From Stutzerimonas kunmingensis (lineage in GTDB: Bacteria > Pseudomonadota > Gammaproteobacteria > Pseudomonadales > Pseudomonadaceae), in assembly GCF_002929225.1 (NCBI RefSeq), contig NZ_PISM01000022.1, forward strand, positions 496,001-560,000: DNA of 64,000 nt, written 5' to 3'. Under the pieces are notes generated by a model. The model saw only the letters and a list, made by a program, of their open reading frames with translations. It made no database searches and had not been told where the DNA came from. The position numbers and the translations under genes were made by a program. Shown here one piece after another: positions 27,978 through 36,747 of this stretch; the first letter of the stretch is position 1, and each line of letters starts with the position of its first letter.

Positions 27978-28790
27978 TTGCCTGGTGCGTCCCTGACTGT
28001 TGAAGATTCGGTTCTGCTGGTGCAGCTTACCGACAGCCATCTGTTTGCCGAAGCGGACGGCAAGCTGCTGGGCATGAATACCTGTGACAGCCTGGAGCAG
28101 GTGGTCGAGCTGGCCATCGACGAGCAGCCGCGCATCGACCTGATCCTTGCCACCGGCGACCTGTCGCAGGATGGCTCGGTAGCGTCCTACCAGCGGTTCC
28201 GCCGGCTTGCCGAACGCATCGAAGCACCAGCGCGCTGGTGTCCGGGGAACCACGACGAGCTGGCAGCAATGCGTGAGGCCTGCCGTGGCAGTGCGCTGAT
28301 GGAGCCGGTGCTGGAGATTGGCGGGTGGCGCGTGGTGATGCTCGATACGCTGGTGGCGGGCTCGGTGTTCGGCGTGCTGCGCAACGATCAGCTGGAACTG
28401 CTCGAGCGTGCACTGAGTGAGGCGCCGGACCATCACCACCTGATCTGTCTGCACCATCATCCGGTGTCCATCGGCAGTCGCTGGATGGATACCATCGGGC
28501 TGCGCAATCCAGAAGCCCTGTTCGAGGTGCTGGATCGTCACAGCAACGTGCGTGCATTGCTCTGGGGTCATATCCACCAGGAGTTCGATAGCTGGCGTAA
28601 CGACGTACGCCTGCTGGCGTCGCCATCGACCGGCGTGCAGTTCGCCCCGCAGAGCGAAGACTTTCAGGTCGACAACGTCGCGCCGGGTTATCGCTGGCTG
28701 CGGCTATATGCCGATGGACAGCTGGAAACCGGAGTTTCCCGGGTCAGCGGTATCGAGTTCGAGATCGACTACAGCGTCAAGGGCTACTAA
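27978..28790 (+). CDS. cpdA: 3',5'-cyclic-AMP phosphodiesterase
   Basis: CpdA hydrolyses cAMP to AMP and so tunes CRP/Vfr signalling. The 270-residue calcineurin-like metallophosphoesterase shows all five metal motifs: TDSH (Asp19, His21), GDLSQDG, PGNHDE, CLHHHP and GHIHQE. The start is a TTG at 27978 with AAGGAG a few bases upstream; it gives MPGASLTVEDSVLLVQL, close to the usual family N-terminus. Reading from the earlier in-frame codon would add a basic, non-conserved leader. It lies between DUF1249 and yqiA, the conserved order. Confidence 0.93.
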   Translation: MPGASLTVEDSVLLVQLTDSHLFAEADGKLLGMNTCDSLEQVVELAIDEQPRIDLILATGDLSQDGSVASYQRFRRLAERIEAPARWCPGNHDELAAMREACRGSALMEPVLEIGGWRVVMLDTLVAGSVFGVLRNDQLELLERALSEAPDHHHLICLHHHPVSIGSRWMDTIGLRNPEALFEVLDRHSNVRALLWGHIHQEFDSWRNDVRLLASPSTGVQFAPQSEDFQVDNVAPGYRWLRLYADGQLETGVSRVSGIEFEIDYSVKGY

Positions 28791-28857
28791 CCCGGCTCTG
28801 CGCGCAGTGACACGCGCTGGCGGTACTTGCCTGCAGATACCCCGAGCCCACCCATCA

Positions 28858-28886
28858 TGCCGCCGGCCTGCTTGCAGACGGCGGCA
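28858..28886. other. Inverted repeat in the cpdA-yqiA gap
   Basis: TGCCGCCG at 28858-28865 pairs with CGGCGGCA at 28879-28886 around a 13-base loop. It could be a weak terminator or an mRNA structure between cpdA and yqiA; there is no T-tract. Confidence 0.3.
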
Positions 28887-28926
28887 GGTGCCTTGTAGCC
28901 TTGCGGTTTTCCTACGAGCTGTATCC

Positions 28927-29532
28927 ATGTCCAGCTATTCACCTTCGATTCTCTATATCCACGGTCTCAACAGCTCACCGGTCTCGCAGAAGGCCAGCCA
29001 GTTGTCCGCTGCGCTGGAGAAACTGGGCATGGCTGAACGCTTGCGGGTCCCCGCGCTGCACCATCATCCGCGTCAGGCCATCGCCCAACTCGAAGCATGC
29101 CTGGCCGAGCTCGGCCGGCCGTTGCTGGTCGGCAGCTCGCTTGGCGGCTACTATGCGACGCACCTCGCCGAGCGCCATGGCCTCAAGGCATTGCTCATCA
29201 ATCCGGCCGTGACACCGCACCGCCGGTTCGATGGTTATCTTGGGCCGCAGACCAATCTGTATAGCGGGGAAGTCTGGGACCTCACCGACGATCATGTAAC
29301 CGCCTTGGCGGAACTGGAAACCGCGCCACCACAGGATGCCGAGCGCTATCAGGTCTGGCTGCAGACGGGCGACGAGACGCTGGATTACCGTGACGCCGCG
29401 CAGTTCTATCGTGGCTGTGCACTGCGCATTCAGGCCGGTGGCGACCATGGCTTCCAGGGATTTGCCGAGCGTCTGCCGGCGCTGCTGGCCTTTGCCGGCT
29501 TCGAGCCGCAGGCATGGCTTGATCGGCTCTGA
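28927..29532 (+). CDS. yqiA: YqiA-type alpha/beta-hydrolase esterase
   Basis: The 201-residue protein is a small alpha/beta hydrolase. It begins MSSYSPSILYIHGLNSSP with the oxyanion HG motif, carries the nucleophile elbow GSSLGGYYATHLAE near residue 70, and has a C-terminal GGDHGFQGF with the catalytic His. E. coli YqiA hydrolyses short acyl esters and palmitoyl-CoA; the natural role is unclear. The ATG at 28927 fits the family start; an in-frame extension upstream overlaps cpdA and is not real. parE follows, as in enterobacteria. Confidence 0.92.
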   Translation: MSSYSPSILYIHGLNSSPVSQKASQLSAALEKLGMAERLRVPALHHHPRQAIAQLEACLAELGRPLLVGSSLGGYYATHLAERHGLKALLINPAVTPHRRFDGYLGPQTNLYSGEVWDLTDDHVTALAELETAPPQDAERYQVWLQTGDETLDYRDAAQFYRGCALRIQAGGDHGFQGFAERLPALLAFAGFEPQAWLDRL

Positions 29533-29684
29533 AGAGATGCTGATGCGCGGCGCAACGTTAGCGCGGCTGGTCGGCGGTCAGGGTGGTTTCGCGAACGCGG
29601 ACCGGCCATTTCATTCCGGCGTTGCGCGGATTTCGCTGCCCGCAAGGGCTGATTCATTCAGAACATAAGGACAGTGCCAGACAG

Positions 29685-31571
29685 ATGTCTTATACCGCAG
29701 AAGCCATCGAGGTTCTTTCCGGCCTCGACCCGGTGCGCAAGCGCCCGGGCATGTACACCGATACCTCGCGGCCCAACCACCTGGCCCAGGAAGTCATCGA
29801 CAACAGCGTCGACGAAGCCCTCGCCGGCCATGCCCGCTCGGTTCAGGTGATCCTGCATCAAGACAATTCGCTGGAAGTGATCGACGACGGCCGTGGCATG
29901 CCGGTGGACATTCACCCGGAAGAGGGTGTGCCGGGCGTCGAGCTGATCCTCACCAAGCTTCACGCCGGCGGCAAGTTCTCCAACAAGAACTACCAGTTCT
30001 CCGGTGGTCTGCACGGGGTCGGCATCTCGGTGGTCAACGCCCTGTCGACGCGGGTCGAAGTGACCGTCAAGCGCGACGGCAGCGAGTACCGCATGAGCTT
30101 CGCCGATGGCTTCAAGGCCACTGACCTGGAAGTCATCGGCAGCGTCGGCAAGCGCAACACCGGTACCAGCGTGCGCTTCTGGGCCGATCCGAAATACTTC
30201 GATTCCCCCAAATTCTCCATCAGCCGCCTCAAGCATGTGCTCAAGGCGAAGGCCGTGCTCTGCCCGGGGCTGAGCGTCAGCTTCGAGGACAAGGGCAGCG
30301 GCGAGAAGGTCGAGTGGCACTACGAGGATGGCCTGCGTTCGTACCTAGTCGACTCGGTCAGCGATTACCTGCGCCTGCCCGACGAGCCCTTCGTCGGCAC
30401 CCTGGCGGGCAACACTGAGGCGGTGGACTGGGCGCTGCTGTGGCTGCCGGAAGGTGGCGAGAGTGTCCAGGAGAGCTACGTCAACCTGATTCCAACGGCC
30501 CAGGGTGGCACCCATGTCAACGGTCTGCGCCAGGGGCTGCTGGACGCCATGCGCGAGTTCTGCGAATTCCGCAACCTGCTGCCGCGCGGGTTGAAGCTGG
30601 CACCGGAAGACATCTGGGAGCGCATCGCCTTCGTCCTCTCGATGAAGATGCAGGAGCCGCAGTTCTCCGGGCAGACCAAGGAGCGCCTGTCGTCCCGCGA
30701 GGCCGCGGCATTCGTCTCCGGTGTGGTCAAGGATGCCTTCAGCCTCTGGCTCAATGCCCACCCGGAGCTGGGCATGCAACTGGCCGAGCTGGCGATCAGC
30801 AACGCCGGGCGTCGCCTCAAGGCCGGCAAGAAGGTCGAACGCAAGAAGATCACCCAGGGTCCGGCGCTGCCGGGCAAGCTGGCCGACTGCGCCGGGCAGG
30901 ACCCGATGCGCGCCGAGCTGTTCCTGGTCGAGGGTGACTCGGCCGGCGGCTCGGCCAAGCAGGCGCGGGACAAGGAGTTCCAGGCGATCATGCCGCTGCG
31001 CGGCAAGATCCTGAACACCTGGGAAGTCGACGGCGGCGAAGTGCTGGCCAGCCAGGAAGTCCACGACATCGCCGTCGCCATCGGCGTCGATCCGGGCGCG
31101 GCCGATCTGGGCCAGCTGCGTTACGGCAAGATCTGCATCCTCGCCGACGCCGACTCAGACGGCCTGCACATCGCCACGTTGCTTTGCGCCCTGTTCGTTC
31201 AGCATTTCCGCCCTCTGGTCGAGGCCGGCCATGTCTATGTCGCCATGCCGCCGCTGTATCGCATCGACCTGGGCAAGGACATTTTCTACGCGTTGGACGA
31301 GGCCGAGCGCGACGGCATCCTCGAGCGCTTGGTCGCCGAGAAGCGCCGCGGCAAGCCTCAGGTCACCCGATTCAAGGGCCTCGGTGAGATGAATCCGCCG
31401 CAACTGCGCGAGACCACCATGGACCCCAACACGCGTCGACTGGTACAGCTGACCCTGGATGATTTCGAGGGCACCCGCGAGATCATGGACATGCTGCTGG
31501 CCAAGAAGCGCGCCGGCGACCGCAAGAGCTGGCTCGAGTCCAAGGGCAATCTGGCCGAGGTGCTGGTTTGA
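29685..31571 (+). CDS. parE: DNA topoisomerase IV subunit B
   Basis: ParE is the ATPase subunit of topoisomerase IV, which separates linked daughter chromosomes. The 628-residue protein has the GHKL ATPase motifs (EVIDNSVDEA, VIDDGRGMPV, GGLHGVGISVVNALS) in the first 130 residues, the TOPRIM EGDSAGGSAKQARD near residue 415, and the LADADSDGLHIATLL metal-binding segment. The ATG at 29685 gives MSYTAEAIEVLSGLDPVRKRPGMY. It is coupled by a 4-base overlap to the next gene, and parC follows after three small genes. Confidence 0.97.
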   Translation: MSYTAEAIEVLSGLDPVRKRPGMYTDTSRPNHLAQEVIDNSVDEALAGHARSVQVILHQDNSLEVIDDGRGMPVDIHPEEGVPGVELILTKLHAGGKFSNKNYQFSGGLHGVGISVVNALSTRVEVTVKRDGSEYRMSFADGFKATDLEVIGSVGKRNTGTSVRFWADPKYFDSPKFSISRLKHVLKAKAVLCPGLSVSFEDKGSGEKVEWHYEDGLRSYLVDSVSDYLRLPDEPFVGTLAGNTEAVDWALLWLPEGGESVQESYVNLIPTAQGGTHVNGLRQGLLDAMREFCEFRNLLPRGLKLAPEDIWERIAFVLSMKMQEPQFSGQTKERLSSREAAAFVSGVVKDAFSLWLNAHPELGMQLAELAISNAGRRLKAGKKVERKKITQGPALPGKLADCAGQDPMRAELFLVEGDSAGGSAKQARDKEFQAIMPLRGKILNTWEVDGGEVLASQEVHDIAVAIGVDPGAADLGQLRYGKICILADADSDGLHIATLLCALFVQHFRPLVEAGHVYVAMPPLYRIDLGKDIFYALDEAERDGILERLVAEKRRGKPQVTRFKGLGEMNPPQLRETTMDPNTRRLVQLTLDDFEGTREIMDMLLAKKRAGDRKSWLESKGNLAEVLV

Positions 31572-32551
31572 TCCGCCGTTGGCTGGCGTTGCTGAGTCTG
31601 GCTTCGGCACCGCTCTGGGCCAGCGAGCCGGCGCCCGAACTGAAGCTGCTCGACGAGCACCCGGTGGCCGGAATGGCCGGTGGCAACCTTTCTGGAATGG
31701 CCTGGTGCGGCGATGCCTTGTGGGCCGTTTCCGATCGCGAGGACGACGTTCTCTATCGTCTGGATACCAGCGTCTCGCCCTGGCAGGCGGAGCCCGAGCG
31801 TTTCGAGGCGGCCCCGCCACCGGACAGCGGCTTGCCCTGGGGCATGCGCATGCGCGCCTGGGTCAGTGGCCAGGTGCGGGGTGGTCAGCTGGATTTCGAA
31901 GGTCTGAGTTGTGACAGCCTGGGCAACCGCTACGTGGTCAGTGAGGCCCATGCCGGCGTGCTGCGGGTCAGCCCAGCGGGTACGGCAGAATGGCTGCGCC
32001 TGCCCGATACGCTGGTACGACAGGCGCGGGCCAGCGGCATGCTCTGGCACTTCAACGCGCTGTTCGAAGGGATCGCCGTCGATCCGAAGGCCGAGCGCAT
32101 GTGGCTTGCGGCCGAACGCGAGCGCCGCGGTCTTCTGGTGCTGCATCGTCAGCAGAGCAGCTGGCAGTGCACGGGCGGTTGCGTGCTGATGGCCGAGGGG
32201 GGCGATCAGCTGCCGCCCGCTGCGCTGGGCGATGCGCCGCTGCCAAAGAGCTTCTCGGCGGTGGCGTTCTTCGCCGACAAGCTTTTCGTGCTCGAGCCCT
32301 CGGCCTACCGCGTCTGTCGTCGCAGTCCGGCCACTGGCGCGGTGGAGCGTTGCTGGTCATTCGCCGAGGAGGCCTTGACCGAGGATCGCCGCTACGCTGA
32401 GTCCTTTGGCAACGCCGAGGCGCTGTGGATCGATGCCGAAGGCGCGTGGATCGGGGTCGACAACAACGGCAAGGCCCGTGGCGATGGCGAAAAGCGCCCG
32501 ATCGTCTGGCGTTTTGCCGCGCCTGATGGCGGCTGGGGTGCGAAGCCGTGA
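31568..32551 (+). CDS. Esterase-like-activity-of-phytase family protein
   Basis: The 327-residue protein has a signal peptide (MIRRWLALLSLASAPLWAS) and a beta-propeller-like body with repeated LWAV, NRYVVSEA, FEGIAVDPKAERMWLAAE and LWIDAEGAWIGVDNNGKA segments, matching the 'esterase-like activity of phytase' domain family. It is predicted periplasmic; its substrate is unknown. The start is TTG at 31568, four bases inside the parE stop, and the signal peptide begins right there. Its own stop overlaps the next GTG start by 4 bases. It is the first of three accessory genes between parE and parC. Confidence 0.85.
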   Translation: MIRRWLALLSLASAPLWASEPAPELKLLDEHPVAGMAGGNLSGMAWCGDALWAVSDREDDVLYRLDTSVSPWQAEPERFEAAPPPDSGLPWGMRMRAWVSGQVRGGQLDFEGLSCDSLGNRYVVSEAHAGVLRVSPAGTAEWLRLPDTLVRQARASGMLWHFNALFEGIAVDPKAERMWLAAERERRGLLVLHRQQSSWQCTGGCVLMAEGGDQLPPAALGDAPLPKSFSAVAFFADKLFVLEPSAYRVCRRSPATGAVERCWSFAEEALTEDRRYAESFGNAEALWIDAEGAWIGVDNNGKARGDGEKRPIVWRFAAPDGGWGAKP

Positions 32552-33081
32552 GCCAGACCGCCGGGCGGCGTGCCGGGCGCGTGATGCTGGTGCTCGCCTG
32601 GGGCGTCGGACTGTTCCTGGCCACCCGCTTTTTCGCCGCTTGGGAGGAGGATCGGCTCAACCCCAATCGGCAGCCGGTTTCGCAGCTGCAGGGCGAGCAG
32701 ATCGAAGTGCAGCTGGCCGGCAATGTGCAAGGCCATTTCGTTGCCAGCGGGCGGATCAATGGTGAGGTCGTCACCTTTCTGCTGGATACCGGTGCTACCG
32801 ATGTCGCGGTGCCGGCCGAGCTGGCCGAACGGCTGGGACTGGAGCGCGGCGCGCCGGTGATGCTGCACACCGCCAACGGCCAGACCACCGGTTATCGCAC
32901 CGTGCTGTCGAGCCTCGATCTGGGTGACATCCGCCTGCACGACGTGCGCGCTATCGTCGCCCCCGGCTTTCGCAGCGAACAGGTTCTGCTCGGTATGAGC
33001 GCACTGAAGCAGCTTGAATTCACCCAGCGCGCTGGCACCCTGGTGCTGCGCCAGCAACTACCTCAGGGGCAAGACCGATGA
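32548..33081 (+). CDS. Membrane-anchored retropepsin-like aspartic protease
   Basis: The 177-residue protein has one N-terminal membrane anchor (residues 11-31) and a single retropepsin-like domain with the active-site motif LLDTGATDVAVP (Asp80) and the later GMSALKQLEF. It matches the TIGR02281 clan AA aspartic protease family. As a dimer, two such domains would form one active site facing the periplasm; targets are unknown. The start is GTG at 32548 in a 4-base overlap with the upstream gene, and the stop overlaps the VOC gene's ATG by 4 bases. Confidence 0.88.
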   Translation: MSQTAGRRAGRVMLVLAWGVGLFLATRFFAAWEEDRLNPNRQPVSQLQGEQIEVQLAGNVQGHFVASGRINGEVVTFLLDTGATDVAVPAELAERLGLERGAPVMLHTANGQTTGYRTVLSSLDLGDIRLHDVRAIVAPGFRSEQVLLGMSALKQLEFTQRAGTLVLRQQLPQGQDR

Positions 33082-33461
33082 GGGCGCTCATACAGTCCAC
33101 GGTGCCTGTCCTGGCTTCGTTGAATCTCGATGAAAGCCGCGGCTTCTACACGACCTATCTGGGTTTCCAGGTCGTGCTCCAGGCCACTGACTACCTGATC
33201 GTGGAGCGCGACGGTGCGCAGCTGCATTTCTGGCTTTGCACGGAGCGCCACGTTGTCGAGAACACCTCCTGCTACATACGTACCGGCGATTGCCAGGCGC
33301 TGTACCGGGAGTTCTGTCAGCGTGGCCTGGTCCTGGACGCGCCCGTTATGCAGCCCTGGGGCATGCAAGAACTTTATGTCATCGACGCCCACGGCAACTT
33401 GCTCAAGTTCGGCGAGCAACCAGCCGTGAGTCATCCATCCTTTGCTGAAGAAAATTGCTGA
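33078..33461 (+). CDS. VOC/glyoxalase-like superfamily protein
   Basis: The 127-residue protein has the paired beta-alpha-beta-beta-beta layout of the vicinal oxygen chelate fold: PVLASLNLDESRGFYTTYLGF at the start, QLHFWLCTE, and MQELYVIDAHGNLLKFGEQP at the end. It resembles bleomycin-resistance-type binding proteins, but there is no evidence for drug resistance here. The ATG overlaps the preceding stop by 4 bases and its own stop shares one base with the parC ATG, so it is embedded in the parE-parC transcription unit. Confidence 0.85.
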   Translation: MRALIQSTVPVLASLNLDESRGFYTTYLGFQVVLQATDYLIVERDGAQLHFWLCTERHVVENTSCYIRTGDCQALYREFCQRGLVLDAPVMQPWGMQELYVIDAHGNLLKFGEQPAVSHPSFAEENC

Positions 33462-35713
33462 TGAGCGAATCCCTCGACCTGAGCCTGGACGGCGTGGAGC
33501 GTCGCTCCCTCGCCGATTTCACCGAGCAGGCCTACCTCAACTACTCCATGTACGTGATCATGGATCGCGCACTGCCGCATATTGGCGACGGTTTGAAGCC
33601 GGTGCAGCGGCGCATCATCTATGCCATGAGCGAACTCGGCCTGGGCGCCGACGCCAAGCACAAGAAGTCCGCACGTACCGTCGGTGACGTGCTCGGCAAG
33701 TTTCATCCGCATGGCGACAGTGCCTGCTACGAAGCCATGGTGCTGATGGCGCAGCCGTTCAGCTATCGCTACACGCTGGTCGACGGTCAGGGCAACTGGG
33801 GTGCGCCGGACGATCCCAAGTCGTTCGCCGCCATGCGTTATACCGAGGCGCGGTTGTCGCGCTATTCCGAGGTGCTGCTCAGCGAGTTGGGTCAGGGCAC
33901 GGTTGACTGGGTGCCGAACTTCGATGGCACCCTCGACGAGCCGGCAACGCTACCGGCGCGCCTGCCCAACCTTTTGCTCAACGGCACCACCGGCATCGCC
34001 GTGGGCATGGCCACCGATGTGCCGCCGCACAACCTGCGTGAAGTGGCGAGCGCCTGCATACGTCTGCTCGACGAGCCGAGCGCCAGTGTCGAGCAGCTCT
34101 GCGAGCATGTGCTGGGGCCGGATTTCCCGACCGAGGCGGAGATCATCACGCCGCGTGCGGACCTGCTGAAGATCTATGAGACAGGTCGAGGTTCCGTTCG
34201 CATGCGGGCCGTCTACCGTGTCGAAGACGGCGACGTCGTGGTCACCGCCCTGCCGCACCAGGTGTCCGGCTCCAAGGTGCTCGAGCAGATCGCCGGGCAG
34301 ATGCAGGCCAAGAAGCTGCCGATGGTCGCCGACCTGCGCGATGAGTCGGATCATGAGAACCCCTGTCGCATCGTCATCATCCCGCGCTCCAACCGGGTCG
34401 ATGTCGAAGCGCTGATGCAGCACCTGTTCGCCACCACCGATCTGGAGTCCAGCTACCGGGTCAACACCAACGTGATCGGGCTCGATGGTCGCCCACAGGT
34501 GAAGAACCTGCGTACCCTGCTCAGCGAGTGGCTGACCTATCGCATAGGCACCGTGCGCCGTCGCCTGCAGTTCCGCCTGGACAAGGTCGAGAGGCGTCTG
34601 CACCTGTTGGAAGGCTTGCTGGTGGCTTTCCTCAATCTGGATGAAGTGATCCACATCATCCGAACCGAAGATCAGCCCAAACCGGTGCTGATGGCGCGCT
34701 TCGAGCTCTCCGAGCTGCAGGCCGACTACATCCTCGACACCCGCCTGCGTCAGCTGGCGCGGCTGGAAGAGATGAAGATCCGCGGCGAGCAGGACGAGCT
34801 GGCCAAGGAGCGCGAGAAGCTGCTGGCGCTGCTGGGTAGTGAAACCAAGCTGAAGAAACTGGTGCGCAAGGAGCTGATCGAGGACGCGGAAACCTACGGC
34901 GACGATCGCCGCTCGCCGATCGTCGAGCGTGCCGAGGCGCGGGCGCTGTCGGAAAACGAGCTGCTGCCGTCCGAGCCGGTGACCGTGGTGATCTCCGATA
35001 AAGGCTGGGCGCGCTGCGCCAAGGGCCATGATGTCGATGCCAGCGGGCTCTCCTACAAGGCCGGAGATGGCTTCAAGGCAGCTGCGGCCGGGCGCTCGAA
35101 CCAATATGCGGTGTTCATCGACTCCACTGGGCGCAGCTATTCGCTGGCGGCGCACTCGCTGCCTTCGGCGCGAGGCCAGGGCGAGCCGCTCACCGGCCGG
35201 CTGACGCCACCGCCGGGCGCGAGTTTCGAATGCGTGATGCTGCCCGATGATGAGGCGCTCTACGTGATCGCTTCGGATGCCGGCTATGGCTTTGTCGTCA
35301 AGGGCGAGGACCTGCAGGCCAAGAACAAGGCCGGCAAGGCGCTGCTCTCGCTGCCGAAAGGCGCCAAGGTCGTCGCGCCGCGGCCGTTGGCCAACCGCGA
35401 GGAGGACTGGCTGGCTGCCGTGACGACCGAAGGCCGTCTGCTGGTGTTCCCGGTGCGCGATCTGCCGCAACTGGGAAAGGGCAAGGGCAACAAGATCATC
35501 GGCATCCCCGGCGAGCGGGTTGCCAGTCGCGAGGAATATCTGGTCGATCTCGCCGTGTTGCCGGCCGGCGCGACACTGGTGTTGCAGGCGGGCAAGCGTA
35601 CGCTGTCGCTCAAGGCCGAGGATCTGGAACACTACAAGGGCGAACGTGGCAGGCGCGGCAACAAGCTGCCACGAGGCTTCCAGCGTGTCGAAGGCTTGCT
35701 GGTCGAAGCATGA
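33461..35713 (+). CDS. parC: DNA topoisomerase IV subunit A
   Basis: ParC is the DNA-cleaving subunit of topoisomerase IV. The 750-residue protein has the winged-helix domain with the active-site Tyr127 (AMRYTEARLS), a coiled tower, and C-terminal beta-pinwheel repeats from about residue 500. In the quinolone-resistance region, Ser87 and Glu91 (HGDSACYEA) are the residues usual in susceptible strains. The ATG at 33461 overlaps the VOC stop by one base; an alternative start six bases earlier is possible. The end of parC is followed by a lipoprotein gene. Confidence 0.97.
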   Translation: MSESLDLSLDGVERRSLADFTEQAYLNYSMYVIMDRALPHIGDGLKPVQRRIIYAMSELGLGADAKHKKSARTVGDVLGKFHPHGDSACYEAMVLMAQPFSYRYTLVDGQGNWGAPDDPKSFAAMRYTEARLSRYSEVLLSELGQGTVDWVPNFDGTLDEPATLPARLPNLLLNGTTGIAVGMATDVPPHNLREVASACIRLLDEPSASVEQLCEHVLGPDFPTEAEIITPRADLLKIYETGRGSVRMRAVYRVEDGDVVVTALPHQVSGSKVLEQIAGQMQAKKLPMVADLRDESDHENPCRIVIIPRSNRVDVEALMQHLFATTDLESSYRVNTNVIGLDGRPQVKNLRTLLSEWLTYRIGTVRRRLQFRLDKVERRLHLLEGLLVAFLNLDEVIHIIRTEDQPKPVLMARFELSELQADYILDTRLRQLARLEEMKIRGEQDELAKEREKLLALLGSETKLKKLVRKELIEDAETYGDDRRSPIVERAEARALSENELLPSEPVTVVISDKGWARCAKGHDVDASGLSYKAGDGFKAAAAGRSNQYAVFIDSTGRSYSLAAHSLPSARGQGEPLTGRLTPPPGASFECVMLPDDEALYVIASDAGYGFVVKGEDLQAKNKAGKALLSLPKGAKVVAPRPLANREEDWLAAVTTEGRLLVFPVRDLPQLGKGKGNKIIGIPGERVASREEYLVDLAVLPAGATLVLQAGKRTLSLKAEDLEHYKGERGRRGNKLPRGFQRVEGLLVEA

Positions 35714-35887
35714 CCAGATGTATTGGCGCTGGAATCGAAGGACGCTTTCACGGAAGATAGCGGCCTTTCCAGCCCGCGGCATGTTGCCCGGTGCTTTCTT
35801 TCGCGTCGGTGGAGTCGATTGTCCGGCGAGACATATGTACAAGGCGTTGGCGATCTGATGATCGCGAGCGGCCTGAACTCTGGTGTT

Positions 35888-36604
35888 ATGACGGTAATGA
35901 AGAATTTGCTGCGCGTTCCGACTGTTTTGTTGCTGGCCAGCATGGGCCTGACAGGCTGCATCGGCCTGCAGCCTGCGCCAATGTACCGACTGGACAGCGG
36001 TACGACTGAAGTGCCTGAGCGAACCGATGGCGCCGCCGTGCTGCTGGCACCGGTGACGCTGGCCGATTATCTGCAGCGTGACGCTTTGCTTCAGCGTCTG
36101 GCTGACGGCAGCCTGGCCGTCGACGGTCAGCGCGCCCACTGGGCGGGCAGCCTGAAGGCCGACGTCGAGCAGGTGTTGCTGCGTCAGCTGGCCTGGCGTC
36201 TGGATACGCAGAGCCTGGTGCTTGGCCCGGCCGACGAAGGCTTTACTCCGGAAGTGCAGATCGAGCTGTCCATCACTCGCCTTGATTCCGGCCCCGAATT
36301 CCCGGCGGTACTCGAGGCGCATTGGCGTCTGCGCGACAAGGCGGGCAAGCACCTGGGCAGTCGACTGGTGCGCCTGCAGGAGGAGCACCAGGGCAGCGCG
36401 AGCGACCAGGTGCGGGCGCAGAGCGTTCTGCTGCAGCGCCTGAGCGAGATGGTCGCCGATGCGGTCGAACCTACCCTGGTAGCCAAGACCGCACCCAAGG
36501 TTGCCCCTGCCAAACCACAGGTAAGCAAGTCTGCCGAGGCGCCAGCACCGCGCATCCCGGCCGCCGAACCCATTCGTACGGATATGGAAGTGTTCCGCTT
36601 CTGA
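35888..36604 (+). CDS. PqiC-like (ABC transport auxiliary) lipoprotein
   Basis: The 238-residue protein has a lipoprotein signal peptide with lipobox LTGC (Cys24). The mature part resembles the PqiC/YmbA (DUF330) family, which works with MCE-domain PqiB in lipid transport between membranes: PAPMYRLDSG after the Cys, then VLLAPVTLADYLQRDALLQRL and WAGSLKADVEQVLLRQL. A Pro/Ala/Lys-rich tail (about 200-230) may be a flexible linker. No PqiA/PqiB partner is adjacent, so it is an orphan here. Start choice: ATG at 35888; an ATG at 35897 is also possible. A strong terminator follows. Confidence 0.82.
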   Translation: MTVMKNLLRVPTVLLLASMGLTGCIGLQPAPMYRLDSGTTEVPERTDGAAVLLAPVTLADYLQRDALLQRLADGSLAVDGQRAHWAGSLKADVEQVLLRQLAWRLDTQSLVLGPADEGFTPEVQIELSITRLDSGPEFPAVLEAHWRLRDKAGKHLGSRLVRLQEEHQGSASDQVRAQSVLLQRLSEMVADAVEPTLVAKTAPKVAPAKPQVSKSAEAPAPRIPAAEPIRTDMEVFRF

Positions 36605-36638
36605 CCCTGTCGCGGCTGCTGTTGCAGCCAGTGCATTG

Positions 36639-36675
36639 AAAAGCCCGGCCAGTGATCTGGTCGGGCTTTTTCGTT
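36639..36675 (+). terminator. Rho-independent terminator after the PqiC-like gene
   Basis: AAAAGCCCGGCCAG at 36639-36652 pairs with CTGGTCGGGCTTTT at 36657-36670 (one G-T pair) around a TGAT loop, and a T-rich run follows. It lies between convergent genes, and the A-run on the left side would make it work on the minus strand too. Confidence 0.88.
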
Positions 36676-36747
36676 TTCTCGGGCTGGTTGCGACTGCGGG
36701 CTCGACCAAAGGTCAACGGTCGTTTGATAGCGACCGTATGGCTTGCG

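Noticed and set aside
33719..33733. Possible fluoroquinolone-resistance substitution in ParC
   Set aside because: Residues 87 and 91 are Ser and Glu, the usual susceptible-type residues, so nothing supports a resistance change here.
33950..36709. A 919-codon open frame on the minus strand opposite parC and the PqiC-like gene
   Set aside because: It is antisense to a certain essential gene, has the low-complexity Arg/Gln/His-rich composition produced by reading high-G+C codons backwards, and matches no family.
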